DNA of 64,000 nucleotides from Alloyangia mangrovi. GTDB lineage: Bacteria; Pseudomonadota; Alphaproteobacteria; Rhodobacterales; Rhodobacteraceae. The notes under the pieces are model-generated. The model was not told the DNA's origin and did not search any database. It saw only the letters and a list, made by a program, of their open reading frames with translations. The DNA is taken from NCBI RefSeq assembly GCF_002300555.2, contig NZ_NTHN02000001.1:62001-126000 (forward strand), written 5' to 3'. Below, one piece after another: positions 33,888 to 42,096 of this stretch. Made by a program: the position numbers and the translations under genes. The first letter of the stretch is position 1; each line of letters opens with the position of its first letter.

Positions 33888-35324
33888 TCAGTCGGGTGCG
33901 GCCTCCCCCGTCTCCTCGGCGCGCCGCGCCCCGGCGCGGATGCGGGCAACGATCCCGGCGGTCGCGTCATAGGCTGCCTGCGGCGGCAGCGCCGGCGTCC
34001 AGTCGGGCCGGTCGTCGGCCCGGCGGGTGGCGACGAACCCGTAGTTGGTGATCGTCCCGCCAAGCTTCATCGGCTCGGAGCGGTCGGTGCGCATGCCGGG
34101 AACGATGACGATGTCACGCTCGGCGCGCATCCGGGTCATCACCGCGGTGCGCACGGCGAATTCGTCCCAGGGGTCGACGTCCTCGTCCACCACGGTGACG
34201 TGTTTCACAAGGTTGACCGCCGAGAGCGCCCCGAGGATCGCCTTCTTCGGATCGCCGAGGTGATGGCCCTCGGCCAGAGTCACCACCGCCGAGAGGCGGC
34301 CGCAGCCCGAGTTGTCGATGGCCACGCGGCGCACCGAGGGGATGATGCCCTTGAGATGGCTCTCGAGCCCCGCCGCGATCGACACGCCGCCGATCAGAAG
34401 ATGCTCGAGGTGGAAGCCCGGCACGATGGCCTGGAACATCGCATTGCGGCGGGCGGTGATCTTGGTGATCCGCACCAGCTGGCCGGGGCCGTAGTCCTCG
34501 TACATCCCGTGGTATTCGCTGACCGGCCCTTCGTGCACCCGCTCTTCGGGGTCGATCACGCCCTCGATGACGATCTCGCAATCGGCGGGCACCAGCAGGT
34601 CGGAGGTCTTGCAGCGTACGCAGTCGATGGGTGCCCCCTCGAGCGCGCCGGCCACTTCCATCTCGTCATCCCCGAGCTTGAGGTAGAGCGCCGCGGCCAG
34701 CAGCACCGAGGGCGCGTTGCCGAGGGTGATGGCGATGGGCTGCTCCTCGCCGCGGGCGGCGGCGGCGCGGGCCATGACGGCAAGGTGATGGTTGGGCGCG
34801 ATGCCGATCAGCGCGGTGTCCGGCCCGGTGGGGCGCAGGCGCGCATAGGAGAGGTTGGCGATGCCCGCGGCGCTGTCCTTGGCGACGATGCAGCCGGCGG
34901 TGATGTAGGGGCCGCCCTCGTGTTCGAAGAAGCGCGGGATCGGCAGGGCGGAGAGGTCCTTGCCGAGATCGACCTCCTGGCAGGCGCCGGTCTCGACCAC
35001 CTTGGGCGCGACGGGGCGACCGATGGCATCGGAAATCGCCGTTGGCAGGTCGGCGCGGGTCAGGCCGAGCCCCAGCGCGACCCGGTCGATCGAGTTGAGC
35101 ACATTGGCAACCACCGGCATTCCGGTGGGTCCGGTCTGGGTGAAGATCGCCGCGGGTCCATCGTGCAGCGCCGAGGCCATGGCCGAAAGCTCGAACCCGT
35201 CCGGGTCCACCGGCGTGGCGATCTCGGCCAGCTCGCCGCGCGCCTGCAGCAGCGCCATGAAGCCGCGGAAGCTGTTGGTCTTGTCGGCGGCGTTTTCAGG
35301 AAGCGTCATCGTGGTGTCTTTCAT
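33888..35324 (-). CDS. UbiD-family prenylated-FMN decarboxylase
   Basis: A 478-residue member of the UbiD family, which uses prenylated FMN and a divalent metal to (de)carboxylate aromatic, heteroaromatic or alpha,beta-unsaturated acids. Visible are IANLSYARLRPTGPD near 157 (cofactor-binding region with conserved Arg), AIGNAP-type ITLGNAPSVLLAAA, and the EGPVSEYHGMY active-site segment near 269-279. That segment has the E-x-x-x-x-E spacing of the catalytic glutamates. It starts three bases after the carbamoylase stop. Its cofactor maker UbiX is encoded at 38598 on the other strand. The neighbouring ammonia-lyase suggests an aryl- or imidazolyl-acrylate substrate rather than ubiquinone biosynthesis. 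Confidence 0.9.
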   Translation of the reverse strand: MKDTTMTLPENAADKTNSFRGFMALLQARGELAEIATPVDPDGFELSAMASALHDGPAAIFTQTGPTGMPVVANVLNSIDRVALGLGLTRADLPTAISDAIGRPVAPKVVETGACQEVDLGKDLSALPIPRFFEHEGGPYITAGCIVAKDSAAGIANLSYARLRPTGPDTALIGIAPNHHLAVMARAAAARGEEQPIAITLGNAPSVLLAAALYLKLGDDEMEVAGALEGAPIDCVRCKTSDLLVPADCEIVIEGVIDPEERVHEGPVSEYHGMYEDYGPGQLVRITKITARRNAMFQAIVPGFHLEHLLIGGVSIAAGLESHLKGIIPSVRRVAIDNSGCGRLSAVVTLAEGHHLGDPKKAILGALSAVNLVKHVTVVDEDVDPWDEFAVRTAVMTRMRAERDIVIVPGMRTDRSEPMKLGGTITNYGFVATRRADDRPDWTPALPPQAAYDATAGIVARIRAGARRAEETGEAAPD

Positions 35325-35327
35325 GAG

Positions 35328-36584
35328 TCAGGCCGCATCGGCCTTGAGGAGCGTGTCGAGCAGGCAGCGGGCGCCAGCGGCCATCTCTTCGGGGCTGGTC
35401 CATTCCTCGGGGCAATGGCTGAGCCCGCCCTTCGAGGGCACGAAGATCATCGCCGCCGGGGCGATCTGCGACAGGAACACCGCGTCGTGTCCGGCACCCG
35501 AGGCCAGCTCTCGGCTCGCCATCTGGCGCTCGGCGGCCGAGACGGCGATCATCTCGCGCAGCGCGGGCGCACAGGCGGCGGGGGCGACGTTGCTGATCTG
35601 GGTGAAGGCGTCGAGCCTGCAGCCCTCGGCCGCCGCCGCCGCCTCGGCAAGCTGGCGGAAGAGCGCCACCTGCCGGGTCATGAGCGTGCTGCTCTCGGCG
35701 CGCATGTCGATGATGATCTCGGCGCGGCCGGGCACGACGTTGGCGCCGCCCGGAAGGATGTCGACGACGCCGATGGTGGCGACGAAATGCCCTTCGCCCG
35801 CCGCTGCCGCGGCGATCGCCGCATCGCGCATCGCCAGCTGGAAGCGCGCGAGGGCGAGGCTGGCATCTTGGCGTAGGGACATCAGCGTTGTGCCTGCGTG
35901 ACCTGCCTCGCCCGCGAAGGCGAGCTTCAGCCGCACCACACCGGCAATCCCGGAAACCACGCCCACCGGCACCTGCTCGCGCTCCAGCACCATGCCCTGC
36001 TCGATGTGCAACTCGACATATGCAGCGAGGTCGTCACGCCGGGCCTCGTCGAGCCGCGCAACATCGCCGCCGATGCGATCGATGGCGTCGGCCAGTGTCT
36101 CGCCGCCCGGCCCGGTCAGTGCCAGTTCCCGCGCGCCGAGCGCCCCGGCCATGCCGCGGCTGCCGACGCAGGAGAGGCCCCATTCGCTGGGCTCCTCGGC
36201 AAGGAAATCCACCAGCTCGAGGCTGTGCCGCGGCTGGTAGCCCGCCGCCCGCATGGCGCGGATCGCGGCAAGCCCGGCGAGCACACCGCCGATGCCGTCG
36301 AAGCGGCCGCCGTCGGGCACGGTATCGCTGTGCGAGCCGGTCATCACCACGCGCTCGGGCAGCTCGCGGCCCTCAATCCGGCCGATCAGGTTGCCCGCGG
36401 GATCAATGCGCACCGAAAGCCCCTCGGCCTCGAAGGCCGCGCGCAGCCAGTCCCGGCCCTCGAGGAAGAGCCTGGAGAAGGAGCGCCGGGTCCAGGGCCG
36501 GTCGGGATCGGTGATCCCGGCCAGCGCCTCGATGTCGGACCAGAGCGCGGATGCGTCGATGTCGGGCGTCGCGGTCATGGTCAC
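35328..36584 (-). CDS. N-carbamoyl-L-amino acid hydrolase/allantoate amidohydrolase family (M20)
   Basis: A 418-residue binuclear metal hydrolase. Metal-site motifs run in family order: GSHSDTVPDGGRFDG near 85-99, FLAEEPSEWG near 127, YVELHIEQG near 191, and C-terminal SGAGHDAVFL and GGLSHCPEEWTSPE near 365-395. It splits N-carbamoyl amino acids (or ureido acids) into amino acid, CO2 and ammonia. The gene overlaps the hydantoinase-like gene by four bases (ATGA), the classical hydantoin-utilisation pairing. The product would be an L-amino acid available to the operon's ammonia-lyase or aminotransferase. Confidence 0.9.
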   Translation of the reverse strand: MTMTATPDIDASALWSDIEALAGITDPDRPWTRRSFSRLFLEGRDWLRAAFEAEGLSVRIDPAGNLIGRIEGRELPERVVMTGSHSDTVPDGGRFDGIGGVLAGLAAIRAMRAAGYQPRHSLELVDFLAEEPSEWGLSCVGSRGMAGALGARELALTGPGGETLADAIDRIGGDVARLDEARRDDLAAYVELHIEQGMVLEREQVPVGVVSGIAGVVRLKLAFAGEAGHAGTTLMSLRQDASLALARFQLAMRDAAIAAAAAGEGHFVATIGVVDILPGGANVVPGRAEIIIDMRAESSTLMTRQVALFRQLAEAAAAAEGCRLDAFTQISNVAPAACAPALREMIAVSAAERQMASRELASGAGHDAVFLSQIAPAAMIFVPSKGGLSHCPEEWTSPEEMAAGARCLLDTLLKADAA

Positions 36585-37963
36585 TCCGCCGCCAGAGCCG
36601 CGGCGACCGGGCGCGTGGGCTTGACCCAGCTGCCGGTGCCGGGCGCCGCCAGCACCTCGGTGCCGTCGAAGACCAGCTCACCGCGCAGGAAGGTGGCGAT
36701 GGCAGCGTGCTGGATGGCGCGCCCTTCGTAGGGGCTCCAGCCGACCACATTGTGCCCGGAGGCGGCGGCATCGTAGACGCGCGGGCGATGCGCGTAGACC
36801 GCGATGTCGGCGTCGCAGCCCACCGCGAGCTGGCCCTTGCGGTCCGAGATGCGGAACAACCGCGCGGCATTGCCCGACAGCAGCTTCGCCGCATGGGTCA
36901 GCGGCAGACCGCGCGCAACGAGGCCGTCGATCAGCAGGCTGCCCATGACCTCGAGCCCCGGCATGCCCGAGCTGTTCTCAAGCATCACCGGAGAGGACTT
37001 GCGCTCGAGGCTCCACGAGACGTGATCGGTCGACACCACGGTGATATTTCCGCGCGCCAGGTGATCCCAGAGCGCCTCGCGCTCGGCACGGGCGCGGATC
37101 GGCGGGTTGCACTTGGCCTTGCCGACCAGCCGCGAGACATCCTCCTCCTCGCAGCAGACGAGGTAGTGGATGCAGGCCTCGATGGTCGCATCGACCCCCT
37201 GCGCGCGATAGCTTTCGGCCATCTCGTAGCCGCGGCCGAGCGAGCAATGCACGATATGGCCCGAACAGCCGGTGTCCTGGGCGATCTCGTAGACCTCGGC
37301 GATCGCCAGCGTCTCGGAGGCCGCGGGGCGCGAGGCGGTATGGGCCCGGTAGTCGGTGATCGCTGCGGCCTTGACCCGGGCCATGGCGGCCTCGATCATC
37401 TCCTGGTTCTCGTTGTGCACGCCGGCGATGAGCCCGGTCTTGGCAACCTCGGCGAAGGCGGCGTGCAGGAGCGGCGTGGTGATCCGGGGAAAGCGCACCG
37501 GGTCCGTCTCGAAGGTCGAGAACTTGAACGCCGCGGCCCCTGCCTCGGCCAGGCCGGCGATCTGCGACACGCCGTGGTGCGGGTTGATCGTGGCATAGAG
37601 GGCGAAATCGACGCGGGCCTGCTCGGCGGCTTCGGCGGCCTTCTCCCTCAGCAGATCGGGCGTCGAGATCAGCACGCCCTGGTCGTAGGGCATGTCGACG
37701 ATGGTGGTGACGCCGCCGGCCGCCGCGGAACGCGTCGACCAGATGAAATCCTCCTGGTCGCCCTGGCTGCGCGAGTGCACCTGCGGGTCGATCGCCCCGG
37801 GCAGGATGTAGGCACTGCCGAAATCGTCGGTCTGCACGGCGGCGGGCGCGACTCCCTGGCCAAGGCGGGCGATCTTGCCGCCCGCGATCGCGACGTAGCC
37901 GTTCTCGATCACGCCTTCTTCGGTAACGAGCGTGCCGCGCACCACCCTGTCAAAATCAGCCAT
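36581..37963 (-). CDS. Hydantoinase/allantoinase-like cyclic amidohydrolase with QxH metal motif
   Basis: A 460-residue amidohydrolase. The usual first metal motif HxH is Q61-V-H63 (GAIDPQVHSR). The other ligands are present: K147 (AAFKFST, carbamylated-lysine position), H183 (GVHNENQ), H239 (HIVHCSLG) and D313 (VSTDHVSW). Some dihydroorotase-like proteins also have a Gln here, so activity is still possible. ATG 37963 is chosen because GAGGACC precedes it; the longer reading from 38029 lacks a site. First gene of the nine-gene operon. With the carbamoylase, it would open a hydantoin-type ring into an N-carbamoyl amino acid. Confidence 0.85.
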   Translation of the reverse strand: MADFDRVVRGTLVTEEGVIENGYVAIAGGKIARLGQGVAPAAVQTDDFGSAYILPGAIDPQVHSRSQGDQEDFIWSTRSAAAGGVTTIVDMPYDQGVLISTPDLLREKAAEAAEQARVDFALYATINPHHGVSQIAGLAEAGAAAFKFSTFETDPVRFPRITTPLLHAAFAEVAKTGLIAGVHNENQEMIEAAMARVKAAAITDYRAHTASRPAASETLAIAEVYEIAQDTGCSGHIVHCSLGRGYEMAESYRAQGVDATIEACIHYLVCCEEEDVSRLVGKAKCNPPIRARAEREALWDHLARGNITVVSTDHVSWSLERKSSPVMLENSSGMPGLEVMGSLLIDGLVARGLPLTHAAKLLSGNAARLFRISDRKGQLAVGCDADIAVYAHRPRVYDAAASGHNVVGWSPYEGRAIQHAAIATFLRGELVFDGTEVLAAPGTGSWVKPTRPVAAALAAE

Positions 37964-38005
37964 AGGGTCCTCGATCTGTATTTCTCGGACCATGTCTTGG
38001 TCGGC

Positions 38006-38022
38006 TTGAGGGCTGAACTCAA
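38006..38022. promoter_or_regulatory. Candidate operator upstream of the hydantoinase-ammonia-lyase operon
   Basis: TTGAG-N7-CTCAA lies 43-59 bases upstream of the operon's first start. A second partial dyad, GAACT-N9-AGTTC, overlaps at 38015-38033. LysR proteins bind such dyads, and the operon's LysR gene is at 25677. Assignment is inference from symmetry and position. Confidence 0.35.
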
Positions 38023-38064
38023 ATTCCAAGTTCGCCGCAGGTCATGGCCTGAGGGAATACAATC

Positions 38065-38535
38065 TCAGGATGTATCTGCGGCTAGGAACGGTGCCATCCT
38101 GCGCGCGATCTCCGCCTCGCCGAGGCCCAGCAGGCGCAGGTAGCGCGGTGCCAGATCGCCCTCGCCGGCGCCCGCCAGAAACCCATCGGCAAGCGCCTCG
38201 ATGTGCAGCTTCTCTGCCTCCAGCTCGACCGCCTTTATCCTTTCGCGCAAGGCGTTTGCGGCGGGGTCCGCGACCTTTGGCTTGAGCGTCACCCGGACAG
38301 AGCGGAGCGGCCTGATGACCGTCTCGCGCCATTCGGTGGCGGAGCCGATCCAGTCGGAAAAGGCGGGGTCCGAGAGCCCCTGGCCGGCCCTGTCGGCAAG
38401 CACGCAAATCAGGAAAATCGGCACATCCGCGTCAAACTCATGCTGAAGATTCAGGCATTCACCGGAAATTCCGCTTAATCCGTAGAACTTTACCATCTCG
38501 GCAAAAACCGAGGTGCAAAATTTTTCTCTTTCCAT
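38065..38535 (-). CDS. TIGR02444-family protein of unknown function
   Basis: A 156-residue protein matching my recollection of the TIGR02444 (DUF2390) family of proteobacterial hypotheticals. It has an N-terminal helical part (FAEMVKFYGLSG, then LICVLADRAGQGLS) and basic central and charged C-terminal helices. It has no signal peptide or clear catalytic motif. It lies upstream of the hydantoinase operon on the same strand, separated by 101 bases. It is divergent from ubiX. Nothing in the sequence ties it to either. Confidence 0.75.
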   Translation of the reverse strand: MEREKFCTSVFAEMVKFYGLSGISGECLNLQHEFDADVPIFLICVLADRAGQGLSDPAFSDWIGSATEWRETVIRPLRSVRVTLKPKVADPAANALRERIKAVELEAEKLHIEALADGFLAGAGEGDLAPRYLRLLGLGEAEIARRMAPFLAADTS

Positions 38536-38597
38536 GGTCTCCCGCCGAGTGCTTGAAGAGGGCCTATTACACGTACGGACTAAACAAGGTGCAGCAG

Positions 38598-39167
38598 GTG
38601 GCCGAAAGCAGAATCGTCGTCGGAATTTCCGGGGCCTCAGGGGCCATCTACGGGCTGCGCTGCCTCGACATGCTGCGCGCGGCCGGGGTCGAAACGCATC
38701 TCGTGGTCAGCCGCTCGGGCGAGCTGACTTTGCGGTCGGAATGCGGGCTGGGATTGCGCGATCTGGAGGCGCGCTGCGACGAGATCCACGCGGTCGGCAA
38801 CGTCGGCGCGACGATCGCCAGTGGCTCGTTCCGCACGCTGGGGATGATCGTCGCGCCTTGTTCGATCCGCACCCTGTCGGAGATCGTCTCGGGGGTCACC
38901 TCGACGCTGCTCACCCGCGCCGCGGACGTGGTGCTCAAGGAGCGCCGACCGCTGGTGCTGATGGTGCGCGAGAGCCCGCTGCACCTCGGCCACCTACGCA
39001 GCATGACCGCCGCTGCCGAGATGGGCGCGATCATCGCGCCGCCGATGCCCGCCTTCTACGCCGAGCCGCAGAGCATCGATGACCTGGTGAACCACTCGGT
39101 GGGCCGGGCGCTCGACCTCTTTGGCATCGACAGCGACATCACCCGCTGGCGCGGGCTCGGCAAGTAG
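38598..39167 (+). CDS. ubiX: UbiX-family flavin prenyltransferase
   Basis: A 189-residue flavoprotein of the UbiX/Pad1 family that makes prenylated FMN for UbiD decarboxylases. Signatures are RIVVGISGASGAIYGLRCLDML near residues 5-26 (FMN site; quoted in parts), MIVAPCSIRTLSEIVSGV near 91 and KERRPLVLMVRESPLH near 120. I choose GTG 38598 because AAGG lies eight bases ahead and the protein then begins like relatives. GTG 38589 or TTG 38553 are alternatives. It is transcribed away from the operon containing ubiD, but close enough to share a regulator. Confidence 0.9.
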   Translation: MAESRIVVGISGASGAIYGLRCLDMLRAAGVETHLVVSRSGELTLRSECGLGLRDLEARCDEIHAVGNVGATIASGSFRTLGMIVAPCSIRTLSEIVSGVTSTLLTRAADVVLKERRPLVLMVRESPLHLGHLRSMTAAAEMGAIIAPPMPAFYAEPQSIDDLVNHSVGRALDLFGIDSDITRWRGLGK

Positions 39168-39187
39168 GCAGGGCTACGGCGCCCGGC

Positions 39188-40168
39188 TCAGGCCGGGACC
39201 GCCGCCGCGGGAAGGGGGAAATGGCAGGCCGCCTGCTGGCCGAGGGGCGTGGTGGCCAACTCGGGCCGGACCCGCGCGCAGATGTCTTGCGCAAAGGGGC
39301 AGCGGGTGCGGAAGGCGCAGCCACCCTCCTCCTCGAGCCGCGAGGCCCGCACAGCCCGCTCGGGGCTCGGCACCACCTTGGCGCGTGCGTCTGGTACCGG
39401 CACCGCATCAAGCAGCGTCCGGGTGTAGGGATGCGCCGGGCGCTCGAAGATCTGCCGCACGTCGCCGATCTCGACGATCCGCCCCATGTAGAGCACCGCG
39501 ATGCGGTCGCAGATGCTGCGCACCACGGCAAGGTCGTGCGAGATGAAGATCATCGCCAAGCTGCGGGCGCGGCGCATGTCGCGCAGCAGGTTCAGCACCC
39601 GTGCCTGCACCGACACGTCGAGCGAGGCGACCGGCTCGTCGCAGACCAGCATCTCGGGGCGCAGGGCCAGCGCCCGGGCGATGGCGATGCGCTGGCACTG
39701 CCCGCCGGAAAACTGGTGCGGACGACGGCCCTCGACCATGCTGCGGCTCATCCCGACCTCGGCCAGCGCGGTGTCGACCCTCTCGGCTATTTCGGTCTTG
39801 CCGACACCCTGGATCCGCAGCCCCTCGGCGACGATCTCCTCGATCCTCCGGCGCGGGTTGAACGAAGATACCGGGTCCTGGAAGACCATTTGCGCCTGCG
39901 CCCGGAAGGCCTTGAGTTCGGCCGCCTTCGCGGCAGTCAGCGGGCGGCCGTGGAAATCGATCTCGCCGGACACGTTGCGCTCGGCGAAGGGCAGCAGCCG
40001 CAGCACCGCGCGGCCGATGGTGGTCTTGCCAGAGCCGCTCTCGCCGACGAGGCCGAGCGCCTCGGTCGGGCCGAGATCGATGGACACGTCGTCGACCGCC
40101 TTGAAGCTCTGCCGTCCGCGCGGAAAAGTGACGGAAAGGTTGCGGACGTGAAGCAGCGGAGCGGTCAT
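39188..40168 (-). CDS. Oligopeptide/dipeptide ABC transporter ATP-binding protein (DppF type)
   Basis: A 326-residue ATPase. Walker A is GESGSGKTT near 42-50, Q-loop MVFQDPVSSFNPRRRI, and Walker B LVCDEPVASLDVSVQA. The signature reads FSGGQCQR, with Cys where relatives have Gln or Lys. The C-terminal oligopeptide-type extension has four cysteines near 292-317 (CAFRTRCPFAQDIC), probably an iron-sulfur or metal site as in other Dpp/Opp ATPases. The ATG at 40168 overlaps the partner ATPase stop. It is the last gene of the operon from 45725, and ends 20 bases past ubiX in convergent orientation. Confidence 0.9.
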   Translation of the reverse strand: MTAPLLHVRNLSVTFPRGRQSFKAVDDVSIDLGPTEALGLVGESGSGKTTIGRAVLRLLPFAERNVSGEIDFHGRPLTAAKAAELKAFRAQAQMVFQDPVSSFNPRRRIEEIVAEGLRIQGVGKTEIAERVDTALAEVGMSRSMVEGRRPHQFSGGQCQRIAIARALALRPEMLVCDEPVASLDVSVQARVLNLLRDMRRARSLAMIFISHDLAVVRSICDRIAVLYMGRIVEIGDVRQIFERPAHPYTRTLLDAVPVPDARAKVVPSPERAVRASRLEEEGGCAFRTRCPFAQDICARVRPELATTPLGQQAACHFPLPAAAVPA

Positions 40169-41178
40169 CGGGCGCCCTCCAGGGTCTGTGCCGGCACGCG
40201 CGGCGGGTGGTGGCAGGCGGCCTTGTGCCCATCGTCTCCCGCCGGGGCGAGCACCGGCATGGTTTCGGAGCACAGCGGCGTCGCAGCGGCGCAGCGCGGT
40301 GCGAAGGGGCAGGCGCGGATGCCGATCAGCCGGTCGGGCGGCTGGCCGGGGATGCTGACCAGCTCCTGGTCGATCGGCGCCTGCAGGCTCGGCACGGCGG
40401 CGATCAGACGCTGGGTGTATTGATGGCCCGGCGCCTCGAAGACCGCCCGGGTGGGGCCGGTCTCGACCAGCCTCCCGCCATACATCACCGCCACCTCGTC
40501 GGTGCGCCCGGCGACCACGCCAAGGTTGTGGGTGACCTGAATCATCCCCATGCCGGTCTCGGCCTGGAGGATCTGCAGTAGGTCGAGGATTTCCTTCTGC
40601 ACCGTCACGTCGAGCGCCGTGGTGGCCTCGTCGGCGATCAGCAGGTCGGGTTCGATGGCTAGGGCCGAGGCGATCATGATGCGTTGTTTCATGCCGCCCG
40701 AGAACTCGTGCGGGTAGCGGTCGTGGCAGCTCGCGGCGTCCGGGATGCCGACCCGTTCGAGCAGCGAGATCGCCAGCTCCCGCGCCTCTTCGGCCGAGAT
40801 GCCCCGGTGCACCCGCGCCGCCTCGCTGACCTGCGGGCCAACGCGCTCGAAGGCGTTGAGCGAAGCGGTGGGGTTCTGGAACACCACCCCCACCCGCGCG
40901 CCGAGCAGCCTGCGCCGCCGCGCCTCGGGCATGCCGGTGATCGTGTCGCCGTCGAAGCGGATTTCGCCCGAGATGCGCGCCTTGCGCGAGGCGAGCCCCA
41001 TGATCGCGCGGATCAGCATCGACTTGCCGGCGCCGCTCTCGCCGACGATGCCCAGCGTCCGACCGCGCTCGAGTGTCAGCGAGATGTCGTTGAGCAGGTG
41101 CAGCTCGCCCTTTGGCGAGGGCAGCCGCAGGTGCAGGTTGCGGATGTCGAGAAGCGTGTGCTGCGGTTGCGGGGCCAT
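40165..41178 (-). CDS. Oligopeptide/dipeptide ABC transporter ATP-binding protein (DppD type)
   Basis: A 337-residue ATPase. Walker A GESGAGKSM near 42-50, Q-loop VVFQNPTASLNAFERV, signature FSGGMKQR, Walker B LLIADEATTALDVTVQ. The C-terminal cysteine cluster (CPFAPRCAAATPLC near 287-300) is present. Start and stop overlap the flanking genes. With DppF-type, permeases (41178, 42097) and binding protein (44139) it completes an importer. The substrate may not be a peptide: family members also import nickel, sugars, and plant-derived compounds. Confidence 0.9.
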   Translation of the reverse strand: MAPQPQHTLLDIRNLHLRLPSPKGELHLLNDISLTLERGRTLGIVGESGAGKSMLIRAIMGLASRKARISGEIRFDGDTITGMPEARRRRLLGARVGVVFQNPTASLNAFERVGPQVSEAARVHRGISAEEARELAISLLERVGIPDAASCHDRYPHEFSGGMKQRIMIASALAIEPDLLIADEATTALDVTVQKEILDLLQILQAETGMGMIQVTHNLGVVAGRTDEVAVMYGGRLVETGPTRAVFEAPGHQYTQRLIAAVPSLQAPIDQELVSIPGQPPDRLIGIRACPFAPRCAAATPLCSETMPVLAPAGDDGHKAACHHPPRVPAQTLEGAR

Positions 41179-42095
41179 CAGAGCTGCCTTTCGCGGATGT
41201 CGACCCGGCGGGCGAGAAAGTCGCCGACGGTGTTGAGCGCGTAGACGGTCAGCACGATGGCGAGGATCGGCCCGAAGATCAGCAGCGGGAAGCGGCTGAT
41301 GAGATCGGTCGAGCCGGCGATCATGCCGCCCCAGCTCGGCGCCGGAGCAGGGATGCCGAAGCCAAGGAAGCTGAGCGAGCCCTCGGTGATGATCAGCCCC
41401 GCCATCAGCGGCGGCACCACCGCGGTGAGCGTCGGCACGAGGTTGGGAAGGATCTCGCGCAGCAGCACCCGGCCGTGGCCAGCACCCAGCGCGCGGGCCG
41501 CGAGCACGTAGTCGCGGTCGTTCTGGCTGATCACCCCGCCCTTGGTGATCCGGGCGTAGGTGCCAATATCGAGGATGCCCAGCGTCAGCGTCATGGTCAG
41601 CACCGAAGTCCCGGTGACCGAGACGAGTGCGAGGATGATCAGCACTGGCGGCAGCGACGACATGGTGTTGGCGAAGAGATCGACGCCGTGCTCGGCGAAG
41701 CCGCGGAAATAGCCGGCGAGCATCCCGAGGAAGATGCCGCAGACCATCGAAATCACTGTCGCTGCGGTGACGATGATCAGTGTCTGCCGGGCGCCGTAGA
41801 TCACCCGCGACAGGATGCTGCGGCCCAGCCCGTCGGTGCCGAAGAGCCCGTTCAGGGTCCAGTTCGGCGGGGCGGAGAAATCGCCGTAGGGAAAGTTCGG
41901 ATTGACCAGCCCGGGGATGAAATCGGCGAAGGCCGCGATCAGCACGAGGCCGATCAGGAAGAGGATCGAGAAGGCCTCGAGCGGGCTGCTCTGCGGAAAG
42001 CGCATGCGGGCGATCCCGGCGCGCCAGCCGCGTGCCAGCTCGGCGCGGTGCGGCGGCAGCGCGGTGGTGGTGTCGTGGGTCTTGCCGGGGGTCAT
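41178..42095 (-). CDS. Oligopeptide-type ABC transporter permease (DppC type)
   Basis: A 305-residue membrane protein with a polar N-terminus, about six hydrophobic helices and a large periplasmic loop (TLNGLFGTDGLGRSILSRV near 87-105), as in DppC/OppC. The EAA-like loop is AARALGAGHGRVLLREILP near 202-220. It is the partner of the DppB-type permease one base upstream. The stop overlaps the DppD-type start by one base. Confidence 0.9.
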   Translation of the reverse strand: MTPGKTHDTTTALPPHRAELARGWRAGIARMRFPQSSPLEAFSILFLIGLVLIAAFADFIPGLVNPNFPYGDFSAPPNWTLNGLFGTDGLGRSILSRVIYGARQTLIIVTAATVISMVCGIFLGMLAGYFRGFAEHGVDLFANTMSSLPPVLIILALVSVTGTSVLTMTLTLGILDIGTYARITKGGVISQNDRDYVLAARALGAGHGRVLLREILPNLVPTLTAVVPPLMAGLIITEGSLSFLGFGIPAPAPSWGGMIAGSTDLISRFPLLIFGPILAIVLTVYALNTVGDFLARRVDIRERQL

Positions 42096-42096
42096 G

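Noticed and set aside
26605-37963. A known ergothioneine or alternative histidine route ending in hydantoin-5-propionate and N-carbamoyl-glutamate
   Set aside because: The hydantoinase and carbamoylase fit, but no urocanase or thiourocanate hydratase is present and UbiD is unexplained. I keep it only as a weaker alternative.
33888-39167. UbiD and UbiX as part of ubiquinone biosynthesis
   Set aside because: UbiD is embedded in a catabolic operon with TRAP, carbamoylase and ammonia-lyase genes, and no other ubi genes are present. A pathway decarboxylase is more likely.
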